Shown here one piece after another: positions 34,222-42,119 of a stretch of DNA of 64,000 bases. The stretch comes from JACMQW01 sp964536965 (GTDB taxonomy: Bacteria > Bdellovibrionota > UBA1018). The stretch lies in contig CAZIAL010000015.1 of the NCBI GenBank assembly GCA_964536965.1, forward strand, positions 1 through 64,000, written 5' to 3'. The notes under the pieces were generated by a model that saw nothing but the letters and a program-made list of their open reading frames with translations, was not told the origin of the DNA and made no database searches. The translations under genes were made by a program, and so were the position numbers. Each line of letters starts with the position of its first letter. The first letter of the stretch is position 1.

Positions 34222-35259
34222 GTGAAGAACGACCGATCGACGATTCGCTTTTTTCTATTGTCCGCGATCACCCTCGCTCTCGTGCCGTATTCGGCGCGAG
34301 CCGAAGAAGACTACATCGCACGCGCCGTGAGCGTGAGCGGCAAAGTCTTGGTTCGGGGAGAGGGCGCCGGAAGCGTTCAGATGACGTTTCTCAAGCCGGG
34401 CGACAAGCTCGCGAAGGGAACCATCATCAACACGAGTTCCAACGGAGCCGTGAAGCTCCTCATGACGGATCGAACGATTCTCGATCTGGGACCCTCGTCC
34501 CTCTTTAAGATGAATGACTACAAACTCGGAAACGTCGGCGATCGGCAAGTCGACATGTCGCTCGATTACGGACAGGTCCGCGCTTCCGTGAACGAAAAGA
34601 TCACTTCGAACAAAGGAAAGTTCACCATCCGCACGAAGGCCGCCACCATGGGCGTGCGCGGAACCGAGTTCGTCGTGAACGCTCCGATCCCCGTCGGCGC
34701 CACGGGCGCCGCCGCCATCGAGCCGCCGAAGACTTCGCTGACCGTGATGCACGGAAAAGTCGAAGTCGCGGACGCGATGCAACCGTCGAAGGTCGTCGCG
34801 GTCACCCCGGGATTCCAGTTCGCGAAGTCGGGTGATACCGCCGGACAGGTCGCGCAACTTCCCCCTCAGGACGTCGCCCGAATCAAGTCCGATGCTTTCC
34901 AGAAGGACATGACTTTCACCCAGACGGTCGTCTTCGACGCCAATACGAGCGCGGAATCGAATAACCGCGGAAAAGAAACGGCGAGCAATCAGTCGGGCGA
35001 AGGCAAGGGCGGCTCGAAGGACGACCCGAAAGGCGAACCGAAGGGCGAAGCTCCTCGCGGCGGGATGCAGACGCTCGAGAACATCGGGATGTCGGTCGAA
35101 ACCCAATCGAAAGAAACGCCTCCGCCGGCGATCACGGATCTGAAACTTCCGGGAACTTTTACCCCCGAGGTTCCACAGAGCCGCCCGATCGACCAGCTGA
35201 ACGGCCGATTCGTGAATCTGAAGGTTCGCTTCTGCCCTCCGGGCGCCGCCGGCTGCTAA
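34222..35259 (+). CDS. Exported FecR-domain protein
   Basis: 345 residues from GTG at 34222, chosen because AAGGAG lies 7 bases upstream and the product then opens with a signal peptide ending YSARA. Residues 30-200 form a FecR-type domain (ARAVSVSGKVLVRGEGAGSV near the front, ATMGVRGTEFVV as the signature, LTVMHGKVEVADA). The C-terminal third is disordered and rich in Lys/Gly/Glu/Pro. Here the domain is periplasmic or secreted and has no anti-sigma helix, so it is not a classic FecR regulator. The divergent TPR-barrel gene is its likely partner. Confidence 0.8.
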   Translation: MKNDRSTIRFFLLSAITLALVPYSARAEEDYIARAVSVSGKVLVRGEGAGSVQMTFLKPGDKLAKGTIINTSSNGAVKLLMTDRTILDLGPSSLFKMNDYKLGNVGDRQVDMSLDYGQVRASVNEKITSNKGKFTIRTKAATMGVRGTEFVVNAPIPVGATGAAAIEPPKTSLTVMHGKVEVADAMQPSKVVAVTPGFQFAKSGDTAGQVAQLPPQDVARIKSDAFQKDMTFTQTVVFDANTSAESNNRGKETASNQSGEGKGGSKDDPKGEPKGEAPRGGMQTLENIGMSVETQSKETPPPAITDLKLPGTFTPEVPQSRPIDQLNGRFVNLKVRFCPPGAAGC

Positions 35260-35272
35260 GCTGCTTTCGCGG

Positions 35273-36538
35273 TTAAAGCAACCGAAGCTCGACGACCTCT
35301 TCGCGAAGCGCGCGAATGACCTCTTTGCTATGTTCGGGGCCGCGCGTTTCGAGCGTGAGCGCCACTTCCGTGCGATCGAGCGTCGCGCCGAGTTCGCTTC
35401 GGTCATGGATCGCCTGGATCACGTTCGCGCCGCTCTGGGCGATCGTCGCCGTAAGTTTCGCCAACGATCCCGGCCGATCCGAGATGAGGACGTTTGCGCG
35501 AAGTCGTCGACCCTTGCGAATCAGCCCGCGGTCGATCACGCGGTTCAGAACGTTTACGTCGATGTTGCCGCCGCAGACGATGATGACGACCTTCTTGCCT
35601 TTAATTTCCTTCCGAATCTGATCCAGTACCGCAACCGACACGGCAGCCGCTCCTTCCGAAACGACTTTCGCCTTCTCGGCGAGCGTGAGAATCGCCGCCG
35701 CGATCGTCTCGTCGTCCGCTTCGAGCATACGATCGACGGTCTTCTTCAGAATATCGAACGTCGTTTTCCGCGTCGCGCCGACGGCGATCCCGTCCGCGAA
35801 AGTATCGACCTTCGCCATCGTCACCGGGTGCCCCGCGCGCAACGAAAGAAGCATCGCGTGCGCACCCTTGGCCTGGGCGCCGTAGATTTTCGTCTTCGGG
35901 CGAAGTTCGCCCATAACGACGGATATTCCCGCGAGCAGGCCACCGCCGCCCACCGAGCAAACGATCGCGTCGATCTCCGACATCTGTTCGACGAGTTCGA
36001 GGCCGACGGTTCCCTGTCCCGCGATCACCGCCGTATCGTCGAACGCGTGGATCAGAACTTTTCCGGTCTTCTTCGCGAGTTTTTCGGCGACCCGGAAGGC
36101 TTCATCATAACTGTCGCCATCGAGGATCACTTCCGCGCCTAGGCTCTCGGTATTCTGGATTTTCACGATCGGGGCCGCGCGCGGCATGACGATCGTCGCT
36201 TTCACGCCGAGTTTCTTCGCGCCCCAGGCCACGCCTTGGGCATGGTTTCCGGCGCTTGCGGCGATCACGCCCTTCTTCTTCTGCGCGGGGGTGAGGCTCG
36301 CGATCTTGTTCGTCGCGCCCCGGATTTTGAACGAACCGATCGGCTGCATGTTTTCCAGCTTCAGGTAAATCTCACACCCATACTCGGCGCTCATCCAGGG
36401 GTTGAACAGGAGCGGACTCGGCGGCAGGAGCTTTCGCAGAACCTCCGAAGCGGCGTGGATCTGGCCCAGGCCCACGGAATGCGCGGCGGGTTTTTTTTCT
36501 GATTTCGCGGAGGTCTTCTTTTTCTTCGGCTTAGCCAT
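35273..36538 (-). CDS. ilvA: Threonine dehydratase (PLP enzyme with C-terminal ACT domain)
   Basis: 421 residues. It deaminates L-threonine to 2-oxobutanoate, the first step towards isoleucine. The PLP lysine lies in GSFKIRGATNK (near residue 75), the substrate loop is SAGNHAQGVAW, and the phosphate-binding glycine loop is CSVGGGGLLAGIS. A single ACT-like domain (RANVLISDRPGSLAKLTATI onward) ends the protein, as in the short TdcB/IlvA-type enzymes found in many bacteria. The first 20 residues are a Lys/Ala-rich extension (MAKPKKKKTSAKSEKKPAAH) not usual for the family. The ATG at 36538 is preferred; the open frame upstream overlaps the SDR gene, whose stop is 5 bases away. Confidence 0.92.
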   Translation of the reverse strand: MAKPKKKKTSAKSEKKPAAHSVGLGQIHAASEVLRKLLPPSPLLFNPWMSAEYGCEIYLKLENMQPIGSFKIRGATNKIASLTPAQKKKGVIAASAGNHAQGVAWGAKKLGVKATIVMPRAAPIVKIQNTESLGAEVILDGDSYDEAFRVAEKLAKKTGKVLIHAFDDTAVIAGQGTVGLELVEQMSEIDAIVCSVGGGGLLAGISVVMGELRPKTKIYGAQAKGAHAMLLSLRAGHPVTMAKVDTFADGIAVGATRKTTFDILKKTVDRMLEADDETIAAAILTLAEKAKVVSEGAAAVSVAVLDQIRKEIKGKKVVIIVCGGNIDVNVLNRVIDRGLIRKGRRLRANVLISDRPGSLAKLTATIAQSGANVIQAIHDRSELGATLDRTEVALTLETRGPEHSKEVIRALREEVVELRLL

Positions 36539-36543
36539 GTCGT

Positions 36544-37212
36544 TTAGTTCCGTCCGGTCACCTGGATGAGCGCGCCCGTCGTGGACGCGGATTTTTCGAG
36601 CGAGAGGTCGAGCAAAGTTTCGGCGAGTTGCTCGCGCGGTATCCACTGCGAGAAATCCGCTTTCGGCATGTCGCGCCGATTCGCCGGCGTATCGATGATG
36701 CCGGGGAGGATCGCGTTCACTCGAATCCCGTCCCCTTGCAGTTCGACCGCAAGATTCGTGACGAAGGCGTTGATCGCGCCTTTCGAGGCGGCGTAAGCGC
36801 TCATTCCCGCGGCGGGAACCTGGGTCGCGATGGAGCTGACGAAGAGAAGCACTCCGTTTTTCTTTTTTTTCATCGCGGGCACGACTGCTGCGGCGAGGTG
36901 AAAAGCGGATTCGAAATTCACGCGCATGAGAAACTGGAAATCTTCGTAGGAGAGCGATTCGACCGGGCTCCAGCGAAACCCTCCGGCACAGTGGACGACG
37001 ACGTCGAAGGGTTTGGTCGCGAACCGCCGGCGAACATCCGCTCCGTCCGTCAGATCGACCTGGACCCACTCCACGCCCGGCGTCGAAGGAGGCGCCGAGT
37101 TCGGAGATCCGACCGCCGTGATCGAATCGCCGGCCGCGAGAAAACGCGCGAGGACCGTCTGGCCCAGTGCGCCCGCGGCGCCGGTGATGAGTACGTTTCG
37201 GGAAGAGCCCAT
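36544..37212 (-). CDS. Short-chain dehydrogenase/reductase
   Basis: 222 residues of the classical SDR fold. The NAD(P) motif is LITGAAGALGQTVL, the strand-4 motif is VVHCAGGFRW, the catalytic Ser lies in LLFVSSIATQV and the YxxxK pair in SAYAASKGAINAF. The C-terminal substrate lid is short (DMPKADFSQWIPREQL). It is upstream of the threonine dehydratase gene with 5 bases between them and 29 bases downstream of tRNA-Arg on the same strand. Substrate unknown. Confidence 0.9.
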   Translation of the reverse strand: MGSSRNVLITGAAGALGQTVLARFLAAGDSITAVGSPNSAPPSTPGVEWVQVDLTDGADVRRRFATKPFDVVVHCAGGFRWSPVESLSYEDFQFLMRVNFESAFHLAAAVVPAMKKKKNGVLLFVSSIATQVPAAGMSAYAASKGAINAFVTNLAVELQGDGIRVNAILPGIIDTPANRRDMPKADFSQWIPREQLAETLLDLSLEKSASTTGALIQVTGRN

Positions 37213-37241
37213 GTGATTCCTGTCAATCCGGTGGCGGAAAA

Positions 37242-37318
37242 TGGCGACCCCAGCAGGACTCGAACCTGCAACCCCTACCTTAGAAGGGTAGTGCTCTATC
37301 CAGTTGAGCTATGGGGTC
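37242..37318 (-). tRNA. tRNA-Arg(UCU)
   Basis: On the minus strand the cloverleaf is complete: acceptor GACCCCA/TGGGGTC, discriminator G, encoded CCA, D arm TAGCTCAACTGGATAGAGC, anticodon stem CTACC/GGTAG with loop CTTCTAA (anticodon TCT) and T arm GCAGGTTCGAGTCCTGC. It reads arginine AGA codons. Confidence 0.97.
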
Positions 37319-37397
37319 TTACATTTATCGTTTTAGACTATCATTTTAGACCATGAAGCTTTCGGGCTTTCAAGAGAAGGACTAAACTGGAACTCGG

Positions 37398-37652
37398 ATG
37401 CCTCTTTTCGACTACATCTGCACCAGGTGCCGCCACTCTTTCGAGACGATCGTCAGCTCGGCTGCGAATTCGGACGCGCCCGTCTGCCCGAAATGCGCGC
37501 ACCCGGAGACCGAGCGCCAGATCGTCCGTTTTCGCGTGGGGGGACGGGGCGACCTGCGCGAAAGCACCGAATTCCACGGATGTCATCCGGCGGAAGAAAC
37601 GCACCATCACCATGCCGGCTGCGGGCACGGCGGGTCCTCGGACTCGAAATGA
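37398..37652 (+). CDS. FmdB-family zinc-ribbon protein with His-rich tail
   Basis: 84 residues. The N-terminal zinc ribbon has two Cys pairs (YICTRCRHSFE and PVCPKCAH), as in FmdB-type regulatory proteins. The C-terminal half is unusual, with GCHPAEETHHHHAGCGHGG containing six His and two Cys, which could bind additional metal. The next gene begins inside its stop codon (ATGA overlap), so translation is coupled. The zinc ribbon is seen; a regulatory function is assumed from the family name only. Confidence 0.85.
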   Translation: MPLFDYICTRCRHSFETIVSSAANSDAPVCPKCAHPETERQIVRFRVGGRGDLRESTEFHGCHPAEETHHHHAGCGHGGSSDSK

Positions 37653-38365
37653 GCGCGCCGAGTCCCGCTCCTTTTCTCGTCGTTTCGGACTTCGACGATA
37701 CCCTGAAAATCTCCCATACGACGAATCGGCTGCGCACCGTCTTCCGCGGACTTTTCGCCAAGCAGGCGTACGCCGGGATGGCCGAACTTTATCAGGAATG
37801 GATGGGCGAGCATCCGTTCGTGATCCTGAGTTCCTCGCCACGCGCGATCGAGGGAAAGATCGGTCGCTTCCTCGACCACCACGGTTACCCGAAGCGCGAG
37901 ATCTGGCTGCGGGACTGGCTTCGGCAAACCGATATCCGAAGATACAAGGCGACGGCGCTTGAACGAGTCGCCGCCCGTTCCGAGCCCGCATTCATCTTCG
38001 TCGGCGACGATGCCGAGTACGATCCGGAGGTCTTCGCCGGATTTCGGGAAAAGCACCCGGAGCGCACGCTCGCGATCTATATTCGGAAAATGCGCGGTCG
38101 ACCGCTGCCCGAGGGAGTGGTTCCGTTTCATTCCGCATTCGAAATCGCGCTCGCCGAACTCGAGGCGGGTCGACTCCGTCTACCCCAAGCCGCCCGCATC
38201 GGGAAAGCGATCCTGGATCACGGCGAAGCGGACCAGATCATCCCCTACTTCGCGTCGCTCCCGATCGATCTCGCGCTACGCGATAAGTTTCCGACGCTCG
38301 AAGCGCTGATCGACTCCGTGAACGGGCGTTACGATCAGATTCGAAAATTCAGGAAACCGCGGTGA
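37649..38365 (+). CDS. DUF2183/App1-like HAD-family phosphatase
   Basis: 238 residues starting in the stop codon of the FmdB gene. The N-terminal motif VVSDFDDTLKIS carries the two catalytic aspartates of haloacid-dehalogenase phosphatases, FVILSSSPRAIEGKI is motif II, and IFVGDDAEYDPEVF is the metal-binding motif III/IV. The pattern fits the App1/DUF2183 group, which includes phosphatidate phosphatases in fungi. Lipid phosphatase activity is therefore possible but unproven. The transporter gene starts within its stop region (GTGA). Confidence 0.78.
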   Translation: MSAPSPAPFLVVSDFDDTLKISHTTNRLRTVFRGLFAKQAYAGMAELYQEWMGEHPFVILSSSPRAIEGKIGRFLDHHGYPKREIWLRDWLRQTDIRRYKATALERVAARSEPAFIFVGDDAEYDPEVFAGFREKHPERTLAIYIRKMRGRPLPEGVVPFHSAFEIALAELEAGRLRLPQAARIGKAILDHGEADQIIPYFASLPIDLALRDKFPTLEALIDSVNGRYDQIRKFRKPR

Positions 38366-39228
38366 AAGATTTCCTCGTCGCGAATCCCATCGTTTTCGAA
38401 GTCTCGGTGGCGCTCGTTTCGGTCGTGGCCGGCGCTTTCGGCGCGCTCCTCGGACTCGGCGGTGGATTCATCCTGATTCCCTTTCTCACGCTGGTGCTCG
38501 GGATCCACATCCATTACGCCATCGGCGCGAGCCTCGTTTCCGTGATCGCGACGTCTTCGGGCGCGGCTTCTTCGTACCTGCGCGATCGACTGACGAATGT
38601 CCGGGTCGCGATTTTTCTCGAACTGGGCACGACTCTAGGGGCGATTACCGGAGTCGTGCTCGCCGCGCGAATCGCGCCTTCCGGACTCTATCTCCTTTTC
38701 TCCGCGCTTCTCGGCTGGTCGGCCTACTCGATGCTTCGCCGTCGTGAAGTCGCGGGCGAAGTTCGCGAGGTTCCGCCGGACCCGCTTGCCGATCGACTCC
38801 GGCTCCACTCGGTTTATCCGGGCGGCCCCCAGCAGACGTTGGTGGAGTATCGCGTAGGGCGATCGCGCCTGGGACTTCTTCTCATGTACGTCGCCGGATG
38901 CGTGTCGGCTCTCCTCGGCATCGGAAGCGGAATTCTAAAGGTGCCGGCGATGGACCAGGCGATGCGAATGCCGATCAAGGTATCCTCGGCGACTTCGAAT
39001 CTCATGATCGGCGTGACGACCGCGACGAGCGCGGGAATCTACTTCATGCGGGGAGACATCATTCCCGGGTTGGCCGGTCCGGTCGCGCTCGGAGTCCTGA
39101 TCGGCTCCCGCTACGGCAGCCGGTTGCTCGTGCGGTGGAGCGGCCAAACCATTCGCTGGATTTTCGTCGTCATTCTCGTGCTCGTGGCGATCCAGATGGG
39201 AGTTAAAGGTGTCCAAAGCTACCTCTGA
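38362..39228 (+). CDS. TauE/SafE (TSUP) family membrane transporter
   Basis: 288 residues, GTG start overlapping the preceding stop. About eight transmembrane segments, with the two TSUP half-repeats visible (AGAFGALLGLGGGFILIPFL at the front and CVSALLGIGSGILKVPAM in the second half). The central cytosolic loop (residues 130-165) is longer than usual. The family exports or imports sulfite, sulfoacetate or other organosulfur anions. The following DUF1634 gene overlaps it by 20 bases, a known pairing for this family, so the two may form one transporter. Substrate not predictable. Confidence 0.9.
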   Translation: MKDFLVANPIVFEVSVALVSVVAGAFGALLGLGGGFILIPFLTLVLGIHIHYAIGASLVSVIATSSGAASSYLRDRLTNVRVAIFLELGTTLGAITGVVLAARIAPSGLYLLFSALLGWSAYSMLRRREVAGEVREVPPDPLADRLRLHSVYPGGPQQTLVEYRVGRSRLGLLLMYVAGCVSALLGIGSGILKVPAMDQAMRMPIKVSSATSNLMIGVTTATSAGIYFMRGDIIPGLAGPVALGVLIGSRYGSRLLVRWSGQTIRWIFVVILVLVAIQMGVKGVQSYL

Positions 39229-39640
39229 CCCGAAGCTCGATTCCATGAACGATCAGTACCGAGTCGAACTCTGGTTATCGCGGATGTTGCGTACGGGAGT
39301 GAACCTTTCGCTTCTCCTCGTTCTCTCGGGGATGGCCGTGAACTTTTTCACCCGGCAGTCGTGGCTCGGCGAAACGGATCTGAGCGAATTGCTCTCGGGG
39401 AACCTCGGTCTGCGTTCGGATCCGCCTCGTCATCTGGCCGAATTTTTCTTCGGGTTCGCTTCGCTCCAGAGCCTGAATTTCGTCCAAGGATCGATCCTGG
39501 TCCTGATTCTCCTTCCCGCTTTCCGGGTGGCCTTCCTCCTCGGAAGTTTTCTTCGCCAGCGGGACTGGGTCTTCTCGGGTCTGGCGGCGATTGTTCTCGT
39601 TCTGATGTCGGTGGGCACGATTTTAAAGCTATTTGAGTAG
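39209..39640 (+). CDS. DUF1634 membrane protein, TauE partner
   Basis: 143 residues starting at a GTG inside the transporter gene. Three transmembrane helices (VNLSLLLVLSGMAVNFF, GSILVLILLPAFRVAFLLGS, VFSGLAAIVLVLMSVGTIL) match DUF1634, a family commonly found next to TauE/SafE transporters. It probably stabilises or assists the transporter. The stretch 39641-39792 that follows has no gene and no clear signal. Confidence 0.86.
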   Translation: MSKATSDPKLDSMNDQYRVELWLSRMLRTGVNLSLLLVLSGMAVNFFTRQSWLGETDLSELLSGNLGLRSDPPRHLAEFFFGFASLQSLNFVQGSILVLILLPAFRVAFLLGSFLRQRDWVFSGLAAIVLVLMSVGTILKLFE

Positions 39641-39792
39641 TTTTTTCCTAAAAGTCTTTATATTTCATACAGATGGTCGCCAGCATTCTTCTTGGCTAAT
39701 CCTAGATTTCAGGATATAACGCATTGCGTCACGATGGGCTTTCCGCAGTGCCGGCCCCTCCCCACCTACTCCGATTCGAAGGGAGTCGTTCC

Positions 39793-40443
39793 ATGAAAAA
39801 CACCACCCGACTTGCCTCGATTCTCGTCCTCGCGCTGGCCCTCGGCGCGCCCTCGGGGCAAGCGCGTGAACTCGACTTCCTACCCGACGAGGTCGTTCCC
39901 ACGACGACGGTCATTTCGGAAGAGACGGGAGAGCTGGTTTTCGACTTCGATGCCAGCGATGCGCTGGAGGCGGCGACCGCCCAGGCATGGAATGCTCCGA
40001 AATATCGCCTGGCTGAGGAAGCGGCGAAACTCACGAAACTTTCCCGCGCCGACTACCTAAAAATCCAGAAAACGACCGTCGGATCGGTTTTTCCGGCCTG
40101 CAATTTTTTTCTCATCACCGCGCTCTGTAAAGCCGGCTACTGCGAGGAGGGAAAACCCTTTTTCAAGGCCGCCTCCTTCGATGGCTACTTCCGCAGCAAC
40201 GGGTGGAAAGAAGTCACCATTGCTAGCATCAAGAGTTGGCTCCTCGACAACCGAGACTTCGACGCCGTTTTCCAGCGCGACGGCCGCAGCGGACGCGGAC
40301 ACGTCATGATTCCGATCGGCGTGACCGCCGAGGGAAGAATCCGTTTCGCCCAGGGAAACCACGGGAAGGCGACGAACGAGGTGGTCACTTTCACTCCCCA
40401 GAGCGTGGTGAGCCAGGGGTATCGGGCTTTCGTAAAATTTTAA
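39793..40443 (+). CDS. Small secreted protein, possible Cys/His hydrolase fold
   Basis: 216 residues. The ATG at 39793 begins a standard signal peptide (MKNTTRLASILVLALALGAP, cleaved near SGQA). The second half has a Cys at the start of a helix (VFPACNFFLITALCKAGYC) and, about 85 residues later, GRGHVMIPIGV, followed by FAQGNHGKA. That order of Cys, His and polar residue recalls papain-like or NlpC/CHAP-type wall hydrolases, but the overall match is too weak to claim. Otherwise unrecognised. Single gene. Confidence 0.65.
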   Translation: MKNTTRLASILVLALALGAPSGQARELDFLPDEVVPTTTVISEETGELVFDFDASDALEAATAQAWNAPKYRLAEEAAKLTKLSRADYLKIQKTTVGSVFPACNFFLITALCKAGYCEEGKPFFKAASFDGYFRSNGWKEVTIASIKSWLLDNRDFDAVFQRDGRSGRGHVMIPIGVTAEGRIRFAQGNHGKATNEVVTFTPQSVVSQGYRAFVKF

Positions 40444-40493
40444 GTGGTGCGGAAGTCGATGAAGTAGACGAACGGGATTTCGGCCCTCGCACC

Positions 40494-40655
40494 GTGGTGG
40501 TCTTCGAGTTCGAGGCTTATCCCGAGCCCAAAGTACTCACTCCTTCCGATCTGGGGGCGCTTTACAGGCGCTATAAGAGCTTCTACCGAGTCGCGGAGGT
40601 CATCGGCGCGTCCGAGGCGTTCGCACGCCAGAACGCGGCCAAAAACCGCGATTGA
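40494..40655 (+). CDS. Possible small or truncated gene (about 53 residues)
   Basis: This frame reads convincingly protein-like (LTPSDLGALYRRYKSFYRVA, then EVIGASEAFARQNAAKNRD), with a helix-turn-helix-like end. It lacks a good start: the first candidate is GTG at 40494 without a ribosome site, and the coherent sequence seems to continue upstream into the 3' end of the preceding gene. It ends inside the -35 box of the toxin-antitoxin promoter. Either a small gene with a rare start or the 3' remnant of a lost gene. Confidence 0.3.
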   Translation: MVVFEFEAYPEPKVLTPSDLGALYRRYKSFYRVAEVIGASEAFARQNAAKNRD

Positions 40656-40680
40656 CCATATGTCCCAGATGTGGGACAAT
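40653..40680 (+). promoter_or_regulatory. Toxin-antitoxin promoter with a palindromic operator
   Basis: TTGACC (40653-40658) and GACAAT (40675-40680) stand 16 bases apart. Between them and overlapping the -10 box is a perfect 7-bp inverted repeat, TGTCCCA (40661-40667) and TGGGACA (40672-40678), separated by GATG. This is the expected geometry of an operator at which the HTH antitoxin represses its own promoter. Confidence 0.6.
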
Positions 40681-40686
40681 AAAAAC

Positions 40687-41019
40687 GTGAAGGCCGCGCG
40701 ATTCCACCCGAAAGCTCGAACCGTGATCCAGGATTTCCCGGAGGAGGTTCGCCGGGAGTTAGGAAAGGCGATCTTCGATCTCCAAAAGGGCTCGAAGCTT
40801 GGGATGCCGCTGTCGCGGACGATGGCTTCGGTGGGGCCTGGAGTCGAGGAGCTGAGGTTAAAGGACCGAAGCGGCGCCTATCGGGTATTTTACTTGGCGA
40901 GGCTCGCCGACGAGGTTTTGGTTTTTCACGCGTTTACAAAAAAGACCGAGAAGACGTCGAAAAAAGAATTGGATGTAGGGAAGAAACGACTCAAGGAGTT
41001 ACTCGATGAAAAAGACTAA
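40687..41019 (+). CDS. higB: RelE/HigB-type toxin (Gp49-like)
   Basis: 110 residues from GTG at 40687. An in-frame ATG at 40660 exists, but it lies within the predicted promoter and operator; the GTG start gives the usual family N-terminus (VKAARFHPKARTVIQDFPEE). The core LGMPLSRTMASVGPGVEELR, DRSGAYRVFYLARL and VLVFHAFTKKTEKTSKKEL is that of ribosome-dependent mRNA interferases of the HigB/Gp49 group. The transcript would be leaderless or nearly so. The antitoxin gene follows and overlaps by 14 bases; toxin-first order is normal for higBA. Confidence 0.85.
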   Translation: MKAARFHPKARTVIQDFPEEVRRELGKAIFDLQKGSKLGMPLSRTMASVGPGVEELRLKDRSGAYRVFYLARLADEVLVFHAFTKKTEKTSKKELDVGKKRLKELLDEKD

Positions 41020-41305
41020 AGGAATCGTCGCCCGCTCGGCGAAGGAATTGGCGGAAGTCCTCGGGCTCTCGCCTTCGGATGGGCTTGAGATCGAAATCCG
41101 AAGCGATCTGAACGATAAGATCGTCGAGGTCATTAAGCATAAGGGGTTGACCCATGCTCAGGTCGCGAAGCTCGCCCATACGTCCAGGACTCGCGTTACC
41201 GCCCTTGTTAACCGAAACAGCGGGGATATTTCCACGGATCTCATGCTCCGAATCCTTTCGGCTTTAGGCGTGAGGGCGAAGATCCATTTTAAGATGGCGG
41301 CCTAA
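41006..41305 (+). CDS. higA: HigA-type XRE-family antitoxin
   Basis: 99 residues, preceded by AAGGAG within the toxin gene. The helix-turn-helix is KGLTHAQVAKLAHTSRTRVT (recognition helix SRTRVTALVNRN), and ISTDLMLRILSALGVRAKIH is the usual end of this family. It should neutralise the toxin by binding and repress the operon at the operator at 40661-40678. The N-terminal 25 residues (MKKTKGIVARSAKELAEVLG) are typical of this subgroup. Confidence 0.87.
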   Translation: MKKTKGIVARSAKELAEVLGLSPSDGLEIEIRSDLNDKIVEVIKHKGLTHAQVAKLAHTSRTRVTALVNRNSGDISTDLMLRILSALGVRAKIHFKMAA

Positions 41306-41315
41306 TCGCCAACGA

Positions 41316-41356
41316 AAAACGGGCCGCTGAATTTCTTCAGCAAGCCCGTTTCGATT
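41316..41356 (+). terminator. Terminator-like hairpin after higBA
   Basis: ACGGGC (41319-41324) pairs with GCCCGT (41344-41349), with an inner CTGAA/TTCAG pair and loop TTTC, followed by a weak TTTCGATTCT tract. It begins about 10 bases after the higA stop. Confidence 0.6.
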
Positions 41357-41412
41357 CTATATAGCTTGGGACGCGCGGTTAGCGAGTCATCCTAGGGTTA
41401 GAAATCGCCGAG

Positions 41413-41453
41413 ACGGACGCCGAATCCGATTGTGAATCAGATTCGGCGTCCGT
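41413..41453. repeat. Perfect 14-bp inverted repeat
   Basis: ACGGACGCCGAATC (41413-41426) and its exact complement (41440-41453) flank a 13-base loop. It is followed by TTTAAA rather than a T-run. It lies between convergent genes, about 100 bases beyond the stop of the minus-strand lipoprotein, so it could act as a weak terminator; otherwise its role is unknown. The rest of 41306-41555 shows nothing else. Confidence 0.6.
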
Positions 41454-41555
41454 TTAAAGTCTCGAAAAAATGAATAGGTAAACTCGACTCCCAATACATC
41501 GAACTCCGTTGAAATTTTTTGAGTTGGTGGGACCGCTAAATTTCAACTTCGGAAG

Positions 41556-42119
41556 TCAGCGTTTCGTGGGAAGTGGCCTACCCGCCGAAGGACTTCTCGT
41601 GCTTTCTTTAACTGCAGGGATGAAAGCTCCATTCCGGCTTTCCTTATTTTCCCCAATATTAATCGTGATGATATCGCATTCGTGGTTTAAGTTAATGGTA
41701 ATCGCGCTGTACGACATGCTTCGTTTGAGTTGCTCATCCAAAAGACGAGCATCACAATCGAGAATAATTTCTGCTTTTTTCTGTTCGTCTGGCTGGAACC
41801 GCTTTGCATAGGCGCTATCTGGAACGCCTAGGGCTTTGATTTGGTTCAACATCATTTCATAATCTCTCTTTTCAACCCCTGTTTGAAGTACTTTGATTGG
41901 GCGTTGATTGGGAGACTCTGGCTGAACGAGAAGATAAGCTTGGAAATATCCACCGCGATAAGCTCGGCGATCTCTCTGATAAGCTTCGGTGAGTTTCCCA
42001 GAAACCGTCATCCTCGTTCTCGCCGGTGCGGGTTCCTGTTTCTTTCCCATGGCCATCGCATTACCGCTAACTACTCCGGAACAAGCTGCTACAAAAAGCA
42101 CGAGCATTAAATTTTTCAT
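41556..42119 (-). CDS. Exported protein, probably a lipoprotein, accessory region
   Basis: 187 residues. AAGGGGG lies 5 bases before the ATG. The leader MKNLMLVLFVAAC contains an early lipobox (VAAC, Cys13), while cleavage after GNAMA by signal peptidase I is also possible. The mature domain (TRMTVSGKLTEAYQRDRRAY, GYFQAYLLVQPES, EIILDCDARLLDEQL) is not recognised. The sequence is visibly richer in A/T than the neighbouring core genes, which suggests later acquisition. Its promoter should lie in 42120-42240, where A/T-rich tracts occur. Confidence 0.62.
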   Translation of the reverse strand: MKNLMLVLFVAACSGVVSGNAMAMGKKQEPAPARTRMTVSGKLTEAYQRDRRAYRGGYFQAYLLVQPESPNQRPIKVLQTGVEKRDYEMMLNQIKALGVPDSAYAKRFQPDEQKKAEIILDCDARLLDEQLKRSMSYSAITINLNHECDIITINIGENKESRNGAFIPAVKESTRSPSAGRPLPTKR

